NCBI GenBank assembly: GCA_026929865.2
Contig: CM049400.1
Span: 15,636,001-15,700,000, forward strand
Length of the DNA stretch: 64,000 nt
Direction of reading: 5' to 3'
DNA from: Hyperoplus lanceolatus
Taxonomy: Eukaryota > Chordata > Actinopteri > Uranoscopiformes > Ammodytidae
This document shows positions 47,157 to 60,310 of this stretch, piece after piece. A program made the position numbers and the translations under genes. The notes beneath the pieces were generated by a model. That model did not search any database, had not been told where the DNA came from, and saw only the letters and a list, made by a program, of their open reading frames with translations. Every line of letters begins with the position of its first letter. Within the stretch, counting starts at the first letter, position 1.

Positions 47157-48540
47157 TACCGCTCAAAAAATTAAAGGGATCACTTAACCCCATCTTAATG
47201 GAATACTACAGTTTAAAAACCTTTATTCATTACATAGTGGAATGCGCTGAGAACAAATGACATAACAATGATCAATGGAAATCAAAATCATTAACCCATG
47301 GAGGTAAGATCAGATCAAAGGCTGATCCACTTTCTGTGGAAATTCCTCAAACTATTCAAAATAAGGCTCAGTAGTGTGTGTGGCCTCCACATGCCTGTAT
47401 GCACTCCCTACACTGTCTGAGCATGCTCCTGATGAGACAACGGATATTCTCCTGAGAGATCTCCTCCCAGACCTGTATCAGGGCATCACTCAACTCCTGG
47501 ACTGTCTGTGGAGCAACATGGCGTTGCTGGATGGAATGAGACATGATGTCCCAGAGGTGCTCGATTGGATTCAGGTCTGGGGAACGGGCAGGCCAGTCCA
47601 TAGCATCAATGCTGTCATCATCCAGGAGATGCTGGCAAACTCCAGCCACATGAGGCCAAGCATTGTCATGTATCAGAAGGAACCCAGGGCCCACTGCACA
47701 AGCATATGGTTTGACAATGGGTCTGAGGATCTCATCCCAGTACATTATAGCAGTCAGGGTACCTCTGGCTAGCACATGGAGGTCTGTGCTGCCCTCCAAA
47801 TATATGCCTCCCCAGACCATCACTGAGCTATCGCCAACCGGTCATGCTGGAGGATGTTGCAGGCAGCAGAACGTTCTCCACGGAGTCTCCAGACTCCGTC
47901 ACGATGGCACATGTGTTTTCATCTGTGAAGAGCACAGGGTGCCAATGGCGAATCTGCCAATTCTGGTGTTCTCTGATAATTTGAGCAGAAACATGCACAT
48001 TAGTGGCCTCCTGGAGGAATCTGGCAGTGCTCCTCCTGGTGCTCCTTGCACAAAGGAGAAGATAGCGGACCTGCTGCTGGGTTGGTGTCCTCCGACGGCC
48101 CCCTCCATATCTCCTGGTGTATTGGCCTGTTTCCTGGTATCTCCTCCATGCTCTTGACACTGTGCTGGGAGACAGAGCAAACCTTCTTGCCACAGCACGC
48201 ATTGATGTGCCATCCTGGGTGAGCAAGTTGTATGGGTTGCAGACACCGCCTCATGCTACCTCTAGTTAAGGGACTGGCAAAATGCAAAAGTGACCAAAAA
48301 TCATCCAGAAAAGATGAGGTCAGGGAAATGGTCTGTGGCCACCACTTGCAGAACCATTCCTTCATAGGAGCTGTCTAGCTTATTGCCTCTCATTTACACC
48401 TGTTTTCTGTTCCATTTGCACAACAGCAGGTTAAATTGTTTAAGACTCAGTGTTGCTTACTAATTGGACCAGAAGTGTGATTGACTTGGAGTTGCATTGT
48501 TATGATTATGTGTTCCCGTTATTTATTTGAGCATGCTGTA
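47157..48540 (-). mobile_element. Tc1-type transposon
   Basis: The left end TACCGCTCAAAAAATTAAAG (47157-47176) and the right end TTATTTATTTGAGCATGCTG are degenerate inverted repeats of the Tc1 class, each beside a TA dinucleotide (47157-47158, 48539-48540), the Tc1/mariner target. A damaged Tc1 transposase lies between them on the minus strand. The length of 1.38 kb is in the usual range for the family. Confidence 0.88.
47368..48226 (-). pseudogene. Tc1 transposase (DD34E), frameshifted and internally deleted
   Basis: The N-terminal frame (47828-48226) shows a helix-turn-helix ([20 protein letters not shown]), a GRRR linker motif, and the first catalytic aspartate in HPVLFTDEN. The C-terminal frame (47368-47823) begins MMVWGGIYLEG and holds the second aspartate in IHDNAWPH and the glutamate in NPIEHLWD. 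Exactly 34 residues separate these two, so the triad is DD34E. A frameshift lies near 47825-47840. The join ...VSAQIIREHQNW seems to lack about 30 residues of the usual spacer before the catalytic domain. The region before residue 1 also changes frame. The enzyme would bind the terminal repeats and cut and paste the element; this copy is inactive. Confidence 0.85.
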
Positions 48541-48963
48541 CATGTACAAACATTGGACCCTGATATGAAATACACTGTTAAGTGGTGCACCCTCTATGTG
48601 TACAACATTTGCAATTCTGAAACACATTTTAAGTTAACTGTAGAAACTTGACTGTTTTTTTTTTAGGGCTGTCAAAATTATCGCGTTAACGCAGAGTGAT
48701 TAATTTCTGGAATTAACACGTTATTTTTTTATCGCAATTAACGCATGTGCAGAATGATCCGCCCCGTGCATCCCACCGGCTCTGTACTACAGTCACTCTA
48801 AATTGTGGCTGACCCAGGATCAGTAGCTGCGCGCAGCCAAACATAACAGCACGCTAGCCCATGCCGTGTTTTAAGAGGTGTGTGTGAGTAGACAACATAA
48901 CGTTGGCTTCCTGGTACAAATGAACAGTCCCCGAGGACGTGTTCGCGCGTACAAACGTATGTA

Positions 48964-49085
<122 letters not shown>

Positions 49086-49228
49086 GGACTGTAATCAAGT
49101 TGTATTCAAGAATGCACAACCTAAATAAAAATAATAACAAAAAATAACAAAATAAATGCCATTATATAGCCTATAATTGCCCAAAGACATAGTAAAGAGA
49201 CAGACCAATTGAATTATGGTGTGGTAGG

Positions 49229-50720
49229 TAGGGATGGGAATCGAGAACCGGTTCTTGTTCAGACCTGGTTCCGAGTCAACCAATTCCTTGGAATCGTTAA
49301 CATGCCTGCTTAACGATGCCGCTTATCGGTTCCGCTCGTAGCAAATGCATCATGACTTCAGACACGTGCTGCTTTGTTTTGGTTCAGAACGCAGCAAACA
49401 TGACGTCGAGGCAGAAGCGCTCTAATGTGTGGTTGTATTACACATGAAAAGGCAACAATACGGTAAAGTTTCCATTTCATCAAATGACTCGTGCACAAGC
49501 AAGCGCGCAGACAGCGATCCTGACGGTTGAACGTTTAAACGTCCGCTGCCTTACTCGGCACCAGAATTGCCCATCACTTGGATTTGAACATACAATGTAG
49601 GCTATATGAATTAATGTGTGTGTAAGCCTAGGTGTGGGAAAGTGAAAGAGGGAGATACATAAAAAGGCGAGAGCAGCATACAGACAGGAAAAAAGGATTT
49701 CTTATTCGCTTCCAAAGGCCCGCTGTTTACTCTCGTTCAACAGCTGTTAAATGCTGCCTTGAAGCACGGCAGTGGGGACGAACGCAAAACAACACACAGC
49801 GGGACTCGGCGGTCCGGTGGTAAGGAAACTTTAACAATACGCTTTATAAAGACAGTAAGACACACTTAAAATAACGCTCTCTGCCCGATACAAAAAGCTC
49901 TGCCTTGGATTACTTGAGCGATCAATGTGTATAAAACCATCCGCTACGTGTCTGATGAAGGGACATTATATTAGCCTAATAAACAGCGCGGTGAACATAA
50001 CAGCGTACATTGTAAAGCTGAGATGGAGCGGTGACTCCTTGTCGTTGGCGTGGTGAAGAATAAGCAAAGTGATACATTCTCTTAAAGCCTTTATGGCGTA
50101 TTTATTCTCTTCTTGAATAGCCTACATGACTGTCTACTGTGCAGTCGTGACAGTTTGACCTGAGGCGTTAACATAGTGACATCATCACGTTGGCCTTTCA
50201 GAGTAAGGGCGCAATCATATAATAACACTTAACATACATTAAAGATCTCGTATCCTTCCTGAGAGGGCAAACATGATAATTGTTCTGCATAAAAAGAGTT
50301 GGTATTATCTTTTCAAAAGACTTATTTGTATTTGTTCTGTCAGTTGAATTTTGTTTCAAGTGCCAATGAGCACTGTTAATATTCCAAAAGGCACAAGCTC
50401 TTCCTTGACTGTTTTAAGTATGTGTTTTTAGTTTGTAGGGCAAATAAGGGCATTTGGGCTTAAAAACCAAAAAAAAAATTGTCTGGACCAATTAATGTGA
50501 AAATTGACAATTTCCTAATCCCAAAGTAGCTTGATAATCTTTCAATGCATACACTAGACACTTCTGATCAGATATTAAAGAGAGTTAATACAAACAAACT
50601 AATTTGTACATATTCTCTCACCCAATGAGAATCGATAAGAGAATCGATAAGGAATCGGATCGATAAGCAGAATCGGAACCGGAATCGGAATCGCTAAATT
50701 CTTATCAATTCCCATCCCTA
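49229..50720. mobile_element. hAT-like element (inner), TAGGGATGGGAATCGA ends
   Basis: The left end TAGGGATGGGAATCGA (49229-49244) pairs with the right end TCAATTCCCATCCCTA (50705-50720) with one difference. A perfect 8-bp duplication GTGGTAGG flanks it (49221-49228, 50721-50728), as for hAT elements. ATCGATAAG/GGAATCGG motifs are clustered near the right end. The interior of about 1.4 kb shows no transposase. It lies wholly within the outer hAT-like element, so it is the younger insertion. Confidence 0.9.
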
Positions 50721-50974
50721 GTGGTAGGTATATATTTTAGTTTGATTTAAATTTATTTTCAGTATTAAAACCATCATTTGGATTTTTAATTAATAACAAT
50801 ACTAATTTTAAATGTACATATCCACCCCCTGTCCTTTATCTTTCCGTTCATACAACAATATATAGAAACATTTTGAATTTTTCAAGCATATTTCGAATGG
50901 TAAAATTAATCGTGATTAATCCACAGAATCCTGTGATTAATCTGATTAAAAATTTTAATCGTTTGACAGCCCTA

Positions 50975-52465
50975 GTTTGTTTGTATTATGTTGCTTACTC
51001 TTCTGCAGAGAGAAGAGAGTATGTGTGTGTGTGTATGTGTGTGTTTATGCATCAAAGGGGAGCTCGAGTTAGTAATATACTAAATGAAGCAACTAGCAGG
51101 AACAAGAGAGTAGTCAGCTATTTGAATCAGTGTTTCTGTAATGAAACCAGTATTGCCTGTAATGTGTATCATTGACATATTTTACAGTTACTACACCTAG
51201 GTAGTAGAGCATCTACGGGGGTGCTCAGTGTTTTACTTTCCTTTCCAAACTACACAGAAAGTAGTTAAGCCAAGCACATTGGATTTGTATTGCCCAATAT
51301 CCCATTGTCTCATTAGGAATAAACGGTCCACATTTGCTGATGACTGATGGCTTTATTTTCCTGCATGTGGGAGCATTGACATGTATTTAGTTTCTGGTTG
51401 AAATGTATACTGCTAGAACTTAGCTTTACTGTAGGTGGGACATCTTGCAAAATATACGTGAGCAGTTGACTTGTACAGTAGGTCATGCGTTGTATAATGT
51501 TTCCACTTGATGCAACACAGCATTTGAAGTTGACACATTTACAGTATATTACATTGGAAATGCATTAATGTAATTAAAATCATAGGTGCATTAAATTGAT
51601 TTCAAAATTGTGTATACAATTACTTCTTCTATACTATTTTAGTGTTCAAACTGTTGGGGGTTACCCTCAAGCACTGGAGCACCTTTTTCAATTACAGATC
51701 TTACAAAATTTAAATATCTTACAATACCGCAATACCATTATCATGCATATCCTCATTCAAACCAATTACAATCAACATGTGAGAATCTCTGTACATCTAC
51801 CTTCAGTAAAGATTGCAGAGGTGGTGAGCAGAAAGAAGGTAGAAGAAAAACCTGTGGGGCCATTTATATTTTTTCAAGCTGGCAGGTTACTGCAAGACTC
51901 TAGAAGCAGCGATGTAATGGCAATGAGTCAGAGTGGACCTGCACCTCATACTGCTGCTCTGATGAATACAATATACTGTAGTTGATTGTGTTGACCATGT
52001 GTAGCACAGATGTCAAAGTTCCTTTTTAGCAGCTTGTATAAATTCAGCATATTTCATATGCTTCACATTGTATAATGTAGCATTTAAGGGAAGATTATGC
52101 TCTGCAGATAAAACACCAATATTTATTGGTGCCAGTTATGATCAATAGTCTATACAGATGTTACATTTGTGACAGCTGCTTTCAGATGCCTACTTCGTTG
52201 AGGTAAAACTCCAAGTCAAAATATATTTAATATGAATAATAATAATTGGTTCACAAAGTTGATATGGAAGGGCAAGTTTGTTCATTTAAGTAATTGAATT
52301 GTAGTTATCAACATTTAAGTAGCCTATAAGCTAAACAGTTGTATGATACTTCAGCAGCTCTACACTGCTTTACATCAACAATTATGTTCATTTATTATAT
52401 TATTCCATATCTACATAGATCATCAACCTGTAAAGATGGCGACTCTTTGCCTATAACTTGTAACC
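50975..52465. other. Non-coding DNA
   Basis: A short (TG)n tract lies near 51023-51046. The frame at 51596-51985 (129 codons) has no family motif or repeat structure and is considered chance. Confidence 0.45.
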
Positions 52466-52469
52466 TTAA

Positions 52470-53699
52470 AGAGATCCTATTATACTACTTTTCTGGTCTT
52501 AATTTCTTGTTAAAAACTGCTATAGAGCAACCTGACACGAATCACATCACAAAAAACTATGTAGATTTTCGGGACACTCTTCCTCTTACCCTAGCGAGCA
52601 CAGCAGTCTCTCTCTACACACTGCTTTGAGCTTCTCCGCCCCTCCCCCCCTGCTGCAAACCCCACTCCGTTGTGAATGGTCACCTTCCTTTCAGCAGTGG
52701 GAAATTTTCAGGAAGCTGGGGGCATGCAGCCGGAGCTTGCCTGAGCGGCAGCATTACCATGCATGGAAATCAGGCCCCCAGAACTGTGCCTTTTCCAAGC
52801 AGCCAGCATGGACAGGTGGCCACGCCTGGTATTACACACGTTAGACTGTCTGGGACCGGTCCGTAAAACAAAATGGAGATCATAGTGGCCCTGCCCCATT
52901 GATTCCAAATACAATTTCGTTAAACAAGGATGTACCTCCGCTAAATTTCTCTGGATATCAATCAAAGTCTCATACTTTTCTTTAGACCATGTTCTAATAG
53001 AATGGAAGTTTTCTCTTTTCAAAACGCCATCGAAAGCGTTTTATAGTCGTTTAATTTTCAGTTTTAGCCGTTAGGCGTGTAGCCGCTAAAAGGAGTCGTA
53101 GTGAAACAACCGTTGCTTCGGCCGGCCCGGCCTCCAATGGCGGGAGGAATCTTCGTTTATCACTATATTACTTTACAACGACGGGGTGTAATTTAAAGAT
53201 TACATATAGAGAATCATCGGGGATTAGTAATTTATACTTCCATTGTCGATAAACAATGCAACTGTGCTCGTCCCGCTTACCTTAATGTACGGACATATTA
53301 TAACGTTACACTGCTCGCGTCATGCTGTAGGGGCGTGCCAGGCTCTCATGAGAGCAGTATGGCCGCTTCCTTGTTGCTTCTCTACGCCAATGAGCAGCTT
53401 TCATTGGAATGAATGGGCGCCATGTTTCAATACGGTGTCCATTTCTTTATATGTCCATGATGGAAACATGACAGAAACGACCCGAGCGTGACAGAAACAA
53501 TCCGGAAATTTGAACGAGTTCGGCTCGACCGGCTGCCATAGTGTTTAGTGCTCTGCATAGCCAACCCAGACGGTCAGCAGGGAATACGTCGAAATGCATG
53601 TATGTAATTATTTGATACTCTAGTATGGTTAAACATGACTATAAATCATTATAACAACGTTTATAGGTCATAAAAGTCAAAAAGTATCATAGGTTCTCT
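52470..53699. mobile_element. Non-autonomous element with TTAA target duplication
   Basis: The left end AGAGATCCTATTATACT (52470-) and right end AGTATCATAGGTTCTCT (to 53699) are inverted repeats with two mismatches. TTAA lies directly outside both (52466-52469, 53700-53703). TTAA duplication is typical of piggyBac- and Kolobok-type transposases; which applies here is not shown. The 1.2 kb interior is non-coding. Confidence 0.75.
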
Positions 53700-53703
53700 T
53701 TAA

Positions 53704-54500
53704 CATAATGTTTGAGCACAACATATATTATTGTGTTTATTGTAACATGTATAATAAATTATGGTCATCAAATGTATATTTGATACCCTTTTATATGATT
53801 ATCACTTCAAACGAGTCAGCTCAAACATTAATAAGTCAGCTGTTGTCAACCAACTCTTCGATCTAATGTTAGCTAAATTATTTGGCTAGCAACAACTGAT
53901 AAAATCTGACAGCATTTCAGTCAGCAAACTCTGGCTGCCAGCTAGAAATTAGAAGGTTGAATGTGTCTGTCTGAAACCAAGGACCCATTGTTCCATAAAT
54001 TAATTTTATGATTATTATGATTTATAATTGCAAATGTGTCTCACAAGAAGGGAAAGCTAGACAGGCATAGCAACAGTTACTAGGGAGGGAAGATGTAGGG
54101 TATGGTCAATTGCATCAGCAGTGGTGCCTGTCGTCTTTCAGATGATCTGTCATGGTTATGGTAAAATATTCTCAGGCTGATTCAGAATGCTCCTCCATAT
54201 GTACAAAACGCATCAGCATAAAACAAATTAGATAATAATACATATAATGCAAATAAAAATTAGAAAAGTGATCACATAGGCTCGACTGGCTCTCCCTAAA
54301 ATGCAGAGTATCCTATCATTTAAAATCCTTTCCCTAACTTACACAGGCCGTAATCAGGCACCCATGGTAAGCGCATACCCCACAAGAACACTGTATTCCC
54401 TGAATGCAGCTTTACTTATTGTTCCTAGAGTGACTAAAGGTAAAATGGGAGGAAGAGCCCTCAATTATCCAGTTATTTTTTTGTGTAATTTATATATATA
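53704..54500. other. Non-coding AT-rich DNA
   Basis: Nothing recognisable; ends in a short (TA)n that is the target of the next element. Confidence 0.5.
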
Positions 54501-54634
54501 CAGTCCCCTCCATAAGTATCGGAACAGTGAGGCCAATTCCTTTAGTTTTGCTGTAGTCTGGAAACATTTGGGTTTGACACCAAAAGATGAATATGAGACA
54601 ATAGCTCAACATTTCAGCTTTCATTCCCAGGTAT

Positions 54635-55158
54635 TCACATCTGGATCTGATACACAACTGAGAAGATATCATTATTTGAAAAGGAACACCACATTTTTAG
54701 GTGAGCAGAAGTATTGGAACAGATAGACTTCAAATGCATTAAAGTGAATAAACTGTAATATTTTGTCGCAAATACTTTGCTTGCAATAATTGCATCAAGC
54801 CTGTGACCCATTGACATCACAAAACGTTTGCATTCTTCTTTTGTGATGCTTTTCCAGGCTTTCACCGCAGCCTCATTCAGTTGCTGTTTGTTTTGGGGGG
54901 TTACTCCTTTCGGTCTCCTCTTTAGCAGGTAAAATGCATGCTCTATAGCGTTTAAGTCTGGAGATTGACTTGGCCAGTCTAAAACCTTCCATTTCCTGCC
55001 CCTGATGAACTCCTTAGTTGTTTTTGCAGTTTTTTTGTATCATTATCTTGCTGCACGATGGAGCATTTTCCAATCAGTTTGGTTGCATCTTTCTTTAAAT
55101 TGGCAGACCGAATGTTTCTGTAGACTTCTAAGTTCATTTTGCTGTTGCCATCATGTGT
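54635..55158 (-). pseudogene. Tc1-type transposase C-terminal half, left arm
   Basis: On the minus strand the pieces NSKMNLEVYRNIRSANLKKD, KDATKLIGKCS and AWKSITKEECKRFVMSMGH follow in two frames, ending near FATKY. They correspond to the DDE domain end of a Tc1-type transposase. Between them a LDWPSQSPDLN-like stretch is readable in another frame. It is frameshifted and has no 5' part. Confidence 0.75.
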
Positions 55159-55189
55159 TACTGTGTTGTTGTCAAGATGAACCTTTACC

Positions 55190-55601
55190 AAAGTGATGGA
55201 AAGGCTAAAGTTTGGAGAAAGAAAGGATCTACTCATGATCCCAAACATACAGGCTCATCTGTGAAACACGGTGGAGGCAATGTCATGGCTTGGGCTTGTA
55301 TGGCTTCTTCTGGGACAGGCTCATTATTCTTCATTGATGATGTAACACATGATGGCAACAGCAAAATTAACTCAGAAGTTTACAGAAACATTTTGTCTGA
55401 CAATTTAAGGAAAGATGCAACCAAACTGATTGGAAGATCAGGAGACTTAAGAGAGTAACCCCCTAACACAAACAACAACTGAATGAGGCTGCGTTGAAAG
55501 CCTGGAAAAGCATCACAAAAGAAGAATGCAAAAGTTTTGTGATGTCAATGGGTCACAGGCTTGATGCGGTTATTGCAAGCAAAGGATTTGCGACAAAATA
55601 G
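55190..55601 (+). pseudogene. Tc1-type transposase middle and C-terminal part, right arm
   Basis: The plus strand reads DGKAKVWRKKG, SVKHGGGNVMAWACMASSG and NSKINSEVYRNILSDNLRKD, typical Tc1 catalytic-domain phrases around the second aspartate region. After KLIGRSG a deletion removes the DNxxxH and PDLNPIE part and shifts the frame. The remainder reads AWKSITKEECKSFVMSMGH to a stop at 55599-55601. Both a start and the catalytic triad are missing. Confidence 0.75.
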
Positions 55602-55855
55602 TATGTTTTATTCACTTTAATTTATTTAAAGTTTATCTGTTCCAATACTTCTGCTCGCCTACAAATGTGGTGTTCCTTTACAAATAATGATATCTTCTCA
55701 GTTGTGTATCAGATCCAGATGTGAATACCTGGAAATGAAAGCGGAAATGTTGAGCTACTGTCTGATATTCATCTTTTGGTGTAAAACCCAAATGTTTCCA
55801 GTCTACAGCAAAAATAAAGGAATTGGCCTCAGTGTTCCGATACTTATGGAGGGGA

Positions 55856-55858
<3 letters not shown>

Positions 55859-55929
<71 letters not shown>
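55859..55929. repeat. (TA)n microsatellite, about 70 bp
   Basis: An uninterrupted TA run adjacent to the palindromic Tc1 derivative; a shorter TA run (54491-54500) lies on the other side, so the element probably inserted into a TA repeat that later expanded. Confidence 0.95.
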
Positions 55930-55934
<5 letters not shown>

Positions 55935-58900
55935 TATAATATATATATGTATATATAATACAGTATAACTGTCTTTTGGTTTAGTTGTTTTTTTACAAAA
56001 TTTTAAAATTAAACTCAAATTCCTACAGCTGTCTTTGACATCATATTTGACCCAACCTCTCTGCAACATTATGTTCTGTTGCATGTTGCATAGGAAAATC
56101 TGCTACACATTAAGGAACAAAACTATAAGAGGCACACACCATCATCCTTTATCCAGCCACCTTAACCAGTGGTAAATAACCTCCTTAAACCCCCAGCAAA
56201 GTTGTGTGGCAGCACCTTTAGTGTGAATGATATCATTCTCACAGAGAGGAATGCGGCTGCCATGATGTTAGAGATGGGATCAGTCAAAAGGAACACTGGG
56301 CATGAGCACAAAACCCAGCGGGATGCGGTCTGAATGCAGACGAAAATTGTCAAGTGACCCTTGAGACAGGTCAGGCCCAATTCACAGACAGCAAATTGTG
56401 TGTAAGTCATTGATTAATGGGGAAGACACAACTTGTTATAGCCTTGCGGTGTCATCCCCTGCCTCCTCCTCACTATCTTCAGCACTGTCTTATTGGTGAA
56501 ATCAGACCGGTGGCTAAAAATAACAGTCCAACATTAATCTTAGCCCATAATTAATGGAACCACTCAGGTCTAATTTGTGAACACGTATCTGCTCACAACG
56601 TTAAGAGGGCAGTTAAAGAAGAGCCAGGATTAGGTGTGCCTCGCAGACAATCACCACATGAATTATGTCATTGATGCATTCAAATTTGAAAAGGGTCATG
56701 ATTGCCATGTCATGCATAAATAGACTGGACACCAGACTATAAGGAAAAATCAACACTGTTATAGTGGAATTCATTTGTTAATATTATTAGCTAACATTAT
56801 GTATGTACTTTTTATCTGCATACAACACAGAAAGTTACTTGCATGGAGAATAAGAACATCCTACGTCTGTTTGATACCTGATGTAATTTAAAATCATTGA
56901 CTATAAACCTATATAATACACAGGTAAATGGCAATTTTAAAATGACCATATCAAGTAGCACATCAAATGACATACAAAGGTATTTAATATAAAATGAATA
57001 CTAATCCCTCCTTGAATTTCACATGTTGAGATGGCAGTTGACATATTGTGTTATGTTGCCCGTGACTACATTAGCTAACTATGTCATGGCGGGCAGAAAA
57101 GAACATGTTCAGAGAGGAAAATGACATTGGATGAGAGGTTGCAGTGCTATCCATCAACTCTGGTCAACCTATGAGAGGCTTGGTCTCCTGAGGGTCTATT
57201 TTGCAGAAAACAAGAGCCGACAATATGGTACAACTTTAGCTACAAGTTTAGTAGCGAAGCAAATGCAGGGAGCCTTATGAATGTGAATAGCAGGACGTAA
57301 TTAGCTCAGGCTGAAGTTAAGTAACTAGAGAATTTGACATTCATACTAATGTATCTGTGGTCTAACATGCAAATGAGGCCAATGTTGATTTATCATAGTG
57401 GTGATGCAAAATATCAACAATCAGTATCAAAAGAAAAGTTGTGGTCTAGAAAACCATACCTATGCATTAATGCGTTGTCCTGCGGTTATGGATCGATATA
57501 GCAAATAGCATCATTTAATTGTTTATCAGGCTTTCCAAATTCTAAGTAACATGATGAATGCTATACAAATATAAATGCATATGAATTTCTAGTACATTTT
57601 CCAGAGGGCTGGAGCCAGGGCAAAATCACCCGTCTCTATCAACCCTCTGGTTGTAAGATTACTGGAAGAGAAGGAACACGTTTGAATCCTGAAATCATAT
57701 AGCTGCAAATGATTTTCAGCAAAGCCAATCTATTTTTACATCTAGCATTTGGAACGATTGATTACCAAAATTGCTTTTTCCTTGCTGTAATAATTCAACA
57801 CGTCACTGTTTACTGGAGAGTCTCACTCACTCTCCTTCGATTTACAATCAAGCTGGTATCTGTTAAAGGCTTCAAAGTTTTCCATTATCATCGGTTCGGA
57901 ACATTGGAATCAAAACAACTTTTGTCTATCTGTATTCAATGATGATATCAAACGTCCCATGCTGCTTACCAAATTGTTGAACACACAAACTCACAGATTT
58001 ACTGCTGTGCTTTAAAATTTTCAGCATGTTTACTCTTTCACAATCTCGTGCCCATTGTTAAATGTTTCTACGCCGTTTGAGCTGGAGACAACTCTTTCTT
58101 TCTTTATTAGGTTATTTTATCGGCCCTCTCGGCAACTGTGACAGTTCCAGGCGTGATCGAGTTTGGCTTGTTTTCGCTACATCCTGTGTAAACTTTGACA
58201 CCTGATTTCATTGAGGGAGATGGGATTTGAAAGGTGGGGGACACGGGTCGCCAAGCCCTCTTCTCCACATTGTCTAATACCTGAGCGGCTGCTTCTGTGT
58301 CTCTGGTCCTCCTCTCCTTTCTGATGCGTTCCTTCTCTATCAAAATAAGACATGTTGTTTTTTTCACTTATCTTTTCAGTTATCCCCTTTGTTACCTGGG
58401 AAGTTGTACCACAGTTATGCAATATAAGTCTAGTTCTGTGATCAAAAAGGGACCCTTCTTTTGTGGTTTGCCCCCTCAAAACTGGGATAATTCAAATGAT
58501 ATAGCAAGTATATTAATGTCCCACTAATTAAAGCCAGTGTCAACAGTGTCCACCATCAGTATTCCACTGGACTAAAGTAAAGATGTCAGATGTCTTAACT
58601 ACTTAGAAAGGTAATGTTGGTGGAAATTCATGTGCATGACTTAGAAATATTGGTATCCATATTCTGTTCTCCTTCTCTAGATTATGTTAATCGATACAGT
58701 GTTTTTCATACAGTACTGTATGGGCAGAAATGTAACCAATCATACACATGTCCAATTTTTCAAATATGTTTTATGAGTAAAATTAAAAAGTAACATTTAG
58801 GTAAATAGGAGTTTAGTCTTTTTTTACCCCCTATTGGGAACACCAAAGACACATGTTTGAATGCTGATGACTGTTAAGAAAAGAGAAAGGTTGGAGAGTG

Positions 58901-59860
58901 AGTGAGTTTGTATGCAGTCAGCTCATTCTACCTTGCTAATTTATTCTGGACTGACTGTGTTAAGCGAGCTTCATTGGCTTGTCGGCACTGTTGCATCTAG
59001 TTGTGCTGGTCAGTGGGAGACAGCATGCACTTTATTTCTCTCATGTGCGGGTACCTTACCTTAATTCACTTATCTCAAAGGCTTTGGGCTAGTTTCCCCA
59101 TAGGAGACTGCCATAGTCAAGACTCTCATTGACCAGTGGGTTCCTGGCTCCAAGAGTTGTGGCTAACCATACCATCTGTTTCTCTACATGGAGATGAGAG
59201 AGTACAGACAATGCCCTCAGGATCAGTCCTCAGAGGGAACGTTCTGCGCTCACCACTTAAATGGGTTTACACAGTGGAATGTGGGCTCTGAAAGGGGCAG
59301 TTTACCTGCTGTTCATTTTGTCTCTGGGGTGAAAAGATGACAACATGGGAAATTAATCTTTAGAAACACCTTGGCCAACAACCCTCCTGGCTCTACCATA
59401 GAGCAGTTGGTGAATTGTTTGTCCTCAGCCTGTGCAATATAGCTTTAAACAATGAACAGTTTTGCAATGCAACATCACAGTTAAGATAAGTCATAAAGCC
59501 ACCAGAACAGATTGTTTAAAAAAGTCTGCAGACCTTTGTGATGTGTGGGATAAAATGTAACATTAGTGGTGATGCCCATTTGCATTCTACTTAATGTATT
59601 TAATTGACTGAGACCAGCATGAACTTGTGAGCTGCACACTTGTTTCTCTCCTGCAGATCAGTCCGGACTTTCTCCAATGTCCGTGGGAGGAGCCCATTCA
59701 AAAAATTACCTGGCCAATTGTTACATTCACATGTCTTTTCTAATGTGCTCTTGTGTATACTGCCTCTAGATCCTCGGCTCCACCCTCCTCCACTCCAATA
59801 CCTCTGCTGCTCCTAAACGAGGCACACCTGGAAGCCTAATCAAGGGGCTGCATGCTTAAA
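55930..59860. other. Non-coding DNA, repeat-poor
   Basis: This is the longest stretch (3.9 kb) without a recognisable mobile element. No exon with convincing coding pattern, RNA gene or terminal repeat was found. If the window has conserved non-coding host DNA, this and 30237-33076 are the likeliest places. Confidence 0.4.
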
Positions 59861-60310
59861 CGGGTGTCGGGGTCTTAAGTCTTAAAAGTCTTAATTCTTT
59901 TCTAAATTTAAGCCTAAAGTCTTAAATTCGTCAAAAAGTCATAGTGGTCTTAAATAAATAACTCGGAGGTCTTAATTGTCGGGCAGGTTTTTTTTTTTCG
60001 GGGACTTGGAAGGAGTGTGCTTTCTTGCGCGCAATAAACGTGTCCTTGCAGCAGTCTGCAACAGGGTGTGCAATCACTCTGGCTGGACGCGTCCGTTTCC
60101 GAGGTTGGCGGCGTCCGTTGCCAACCCAGAACAGCCAGTGCACGCAAAAACTTCAAGCGGCACCATGGGGTTGCCCGTCAGCCATATGCAGGCCAAACAC
60201 AAACCCACCAGGAGCCACACACAGACCACAAACTTTCTACATTTGCACCGCCCGCCACCCCGCAGACAACGTCGCGCGCAGCACTGACCGAGGGTAGCAG
60301 GTGCGCACCA

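Larger units (their letters stand above)
54501..55858. mobile_element. Palindromic (fold-back) Tc1-type derivative
   Basis: The ends CAGTCCCCTCCATAAGTATC and its inverse lie inside TA repeats, the Tc1/mariner target. Inversion is far longer than a normal terminal repeat. The left arm (54501 to about 55158) is the inverse of the 3' half of the element, and the right arm (about 55346-55858) is the same half in forward orientation with a deletion near 55435. Both arms therefore contain the C-terminal transposase region and the same terminus. The loop (about 55160-55345) holds the middle part of the transposase. The original 5' half is missing. Confidence 0.88.

Noticed and set aside
47374-48157. 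Plus-strand frames of 132 and 164 codons
   Set aside because: They are shadows of the Tc1 transposase on the minus strand, where the motifs lie.
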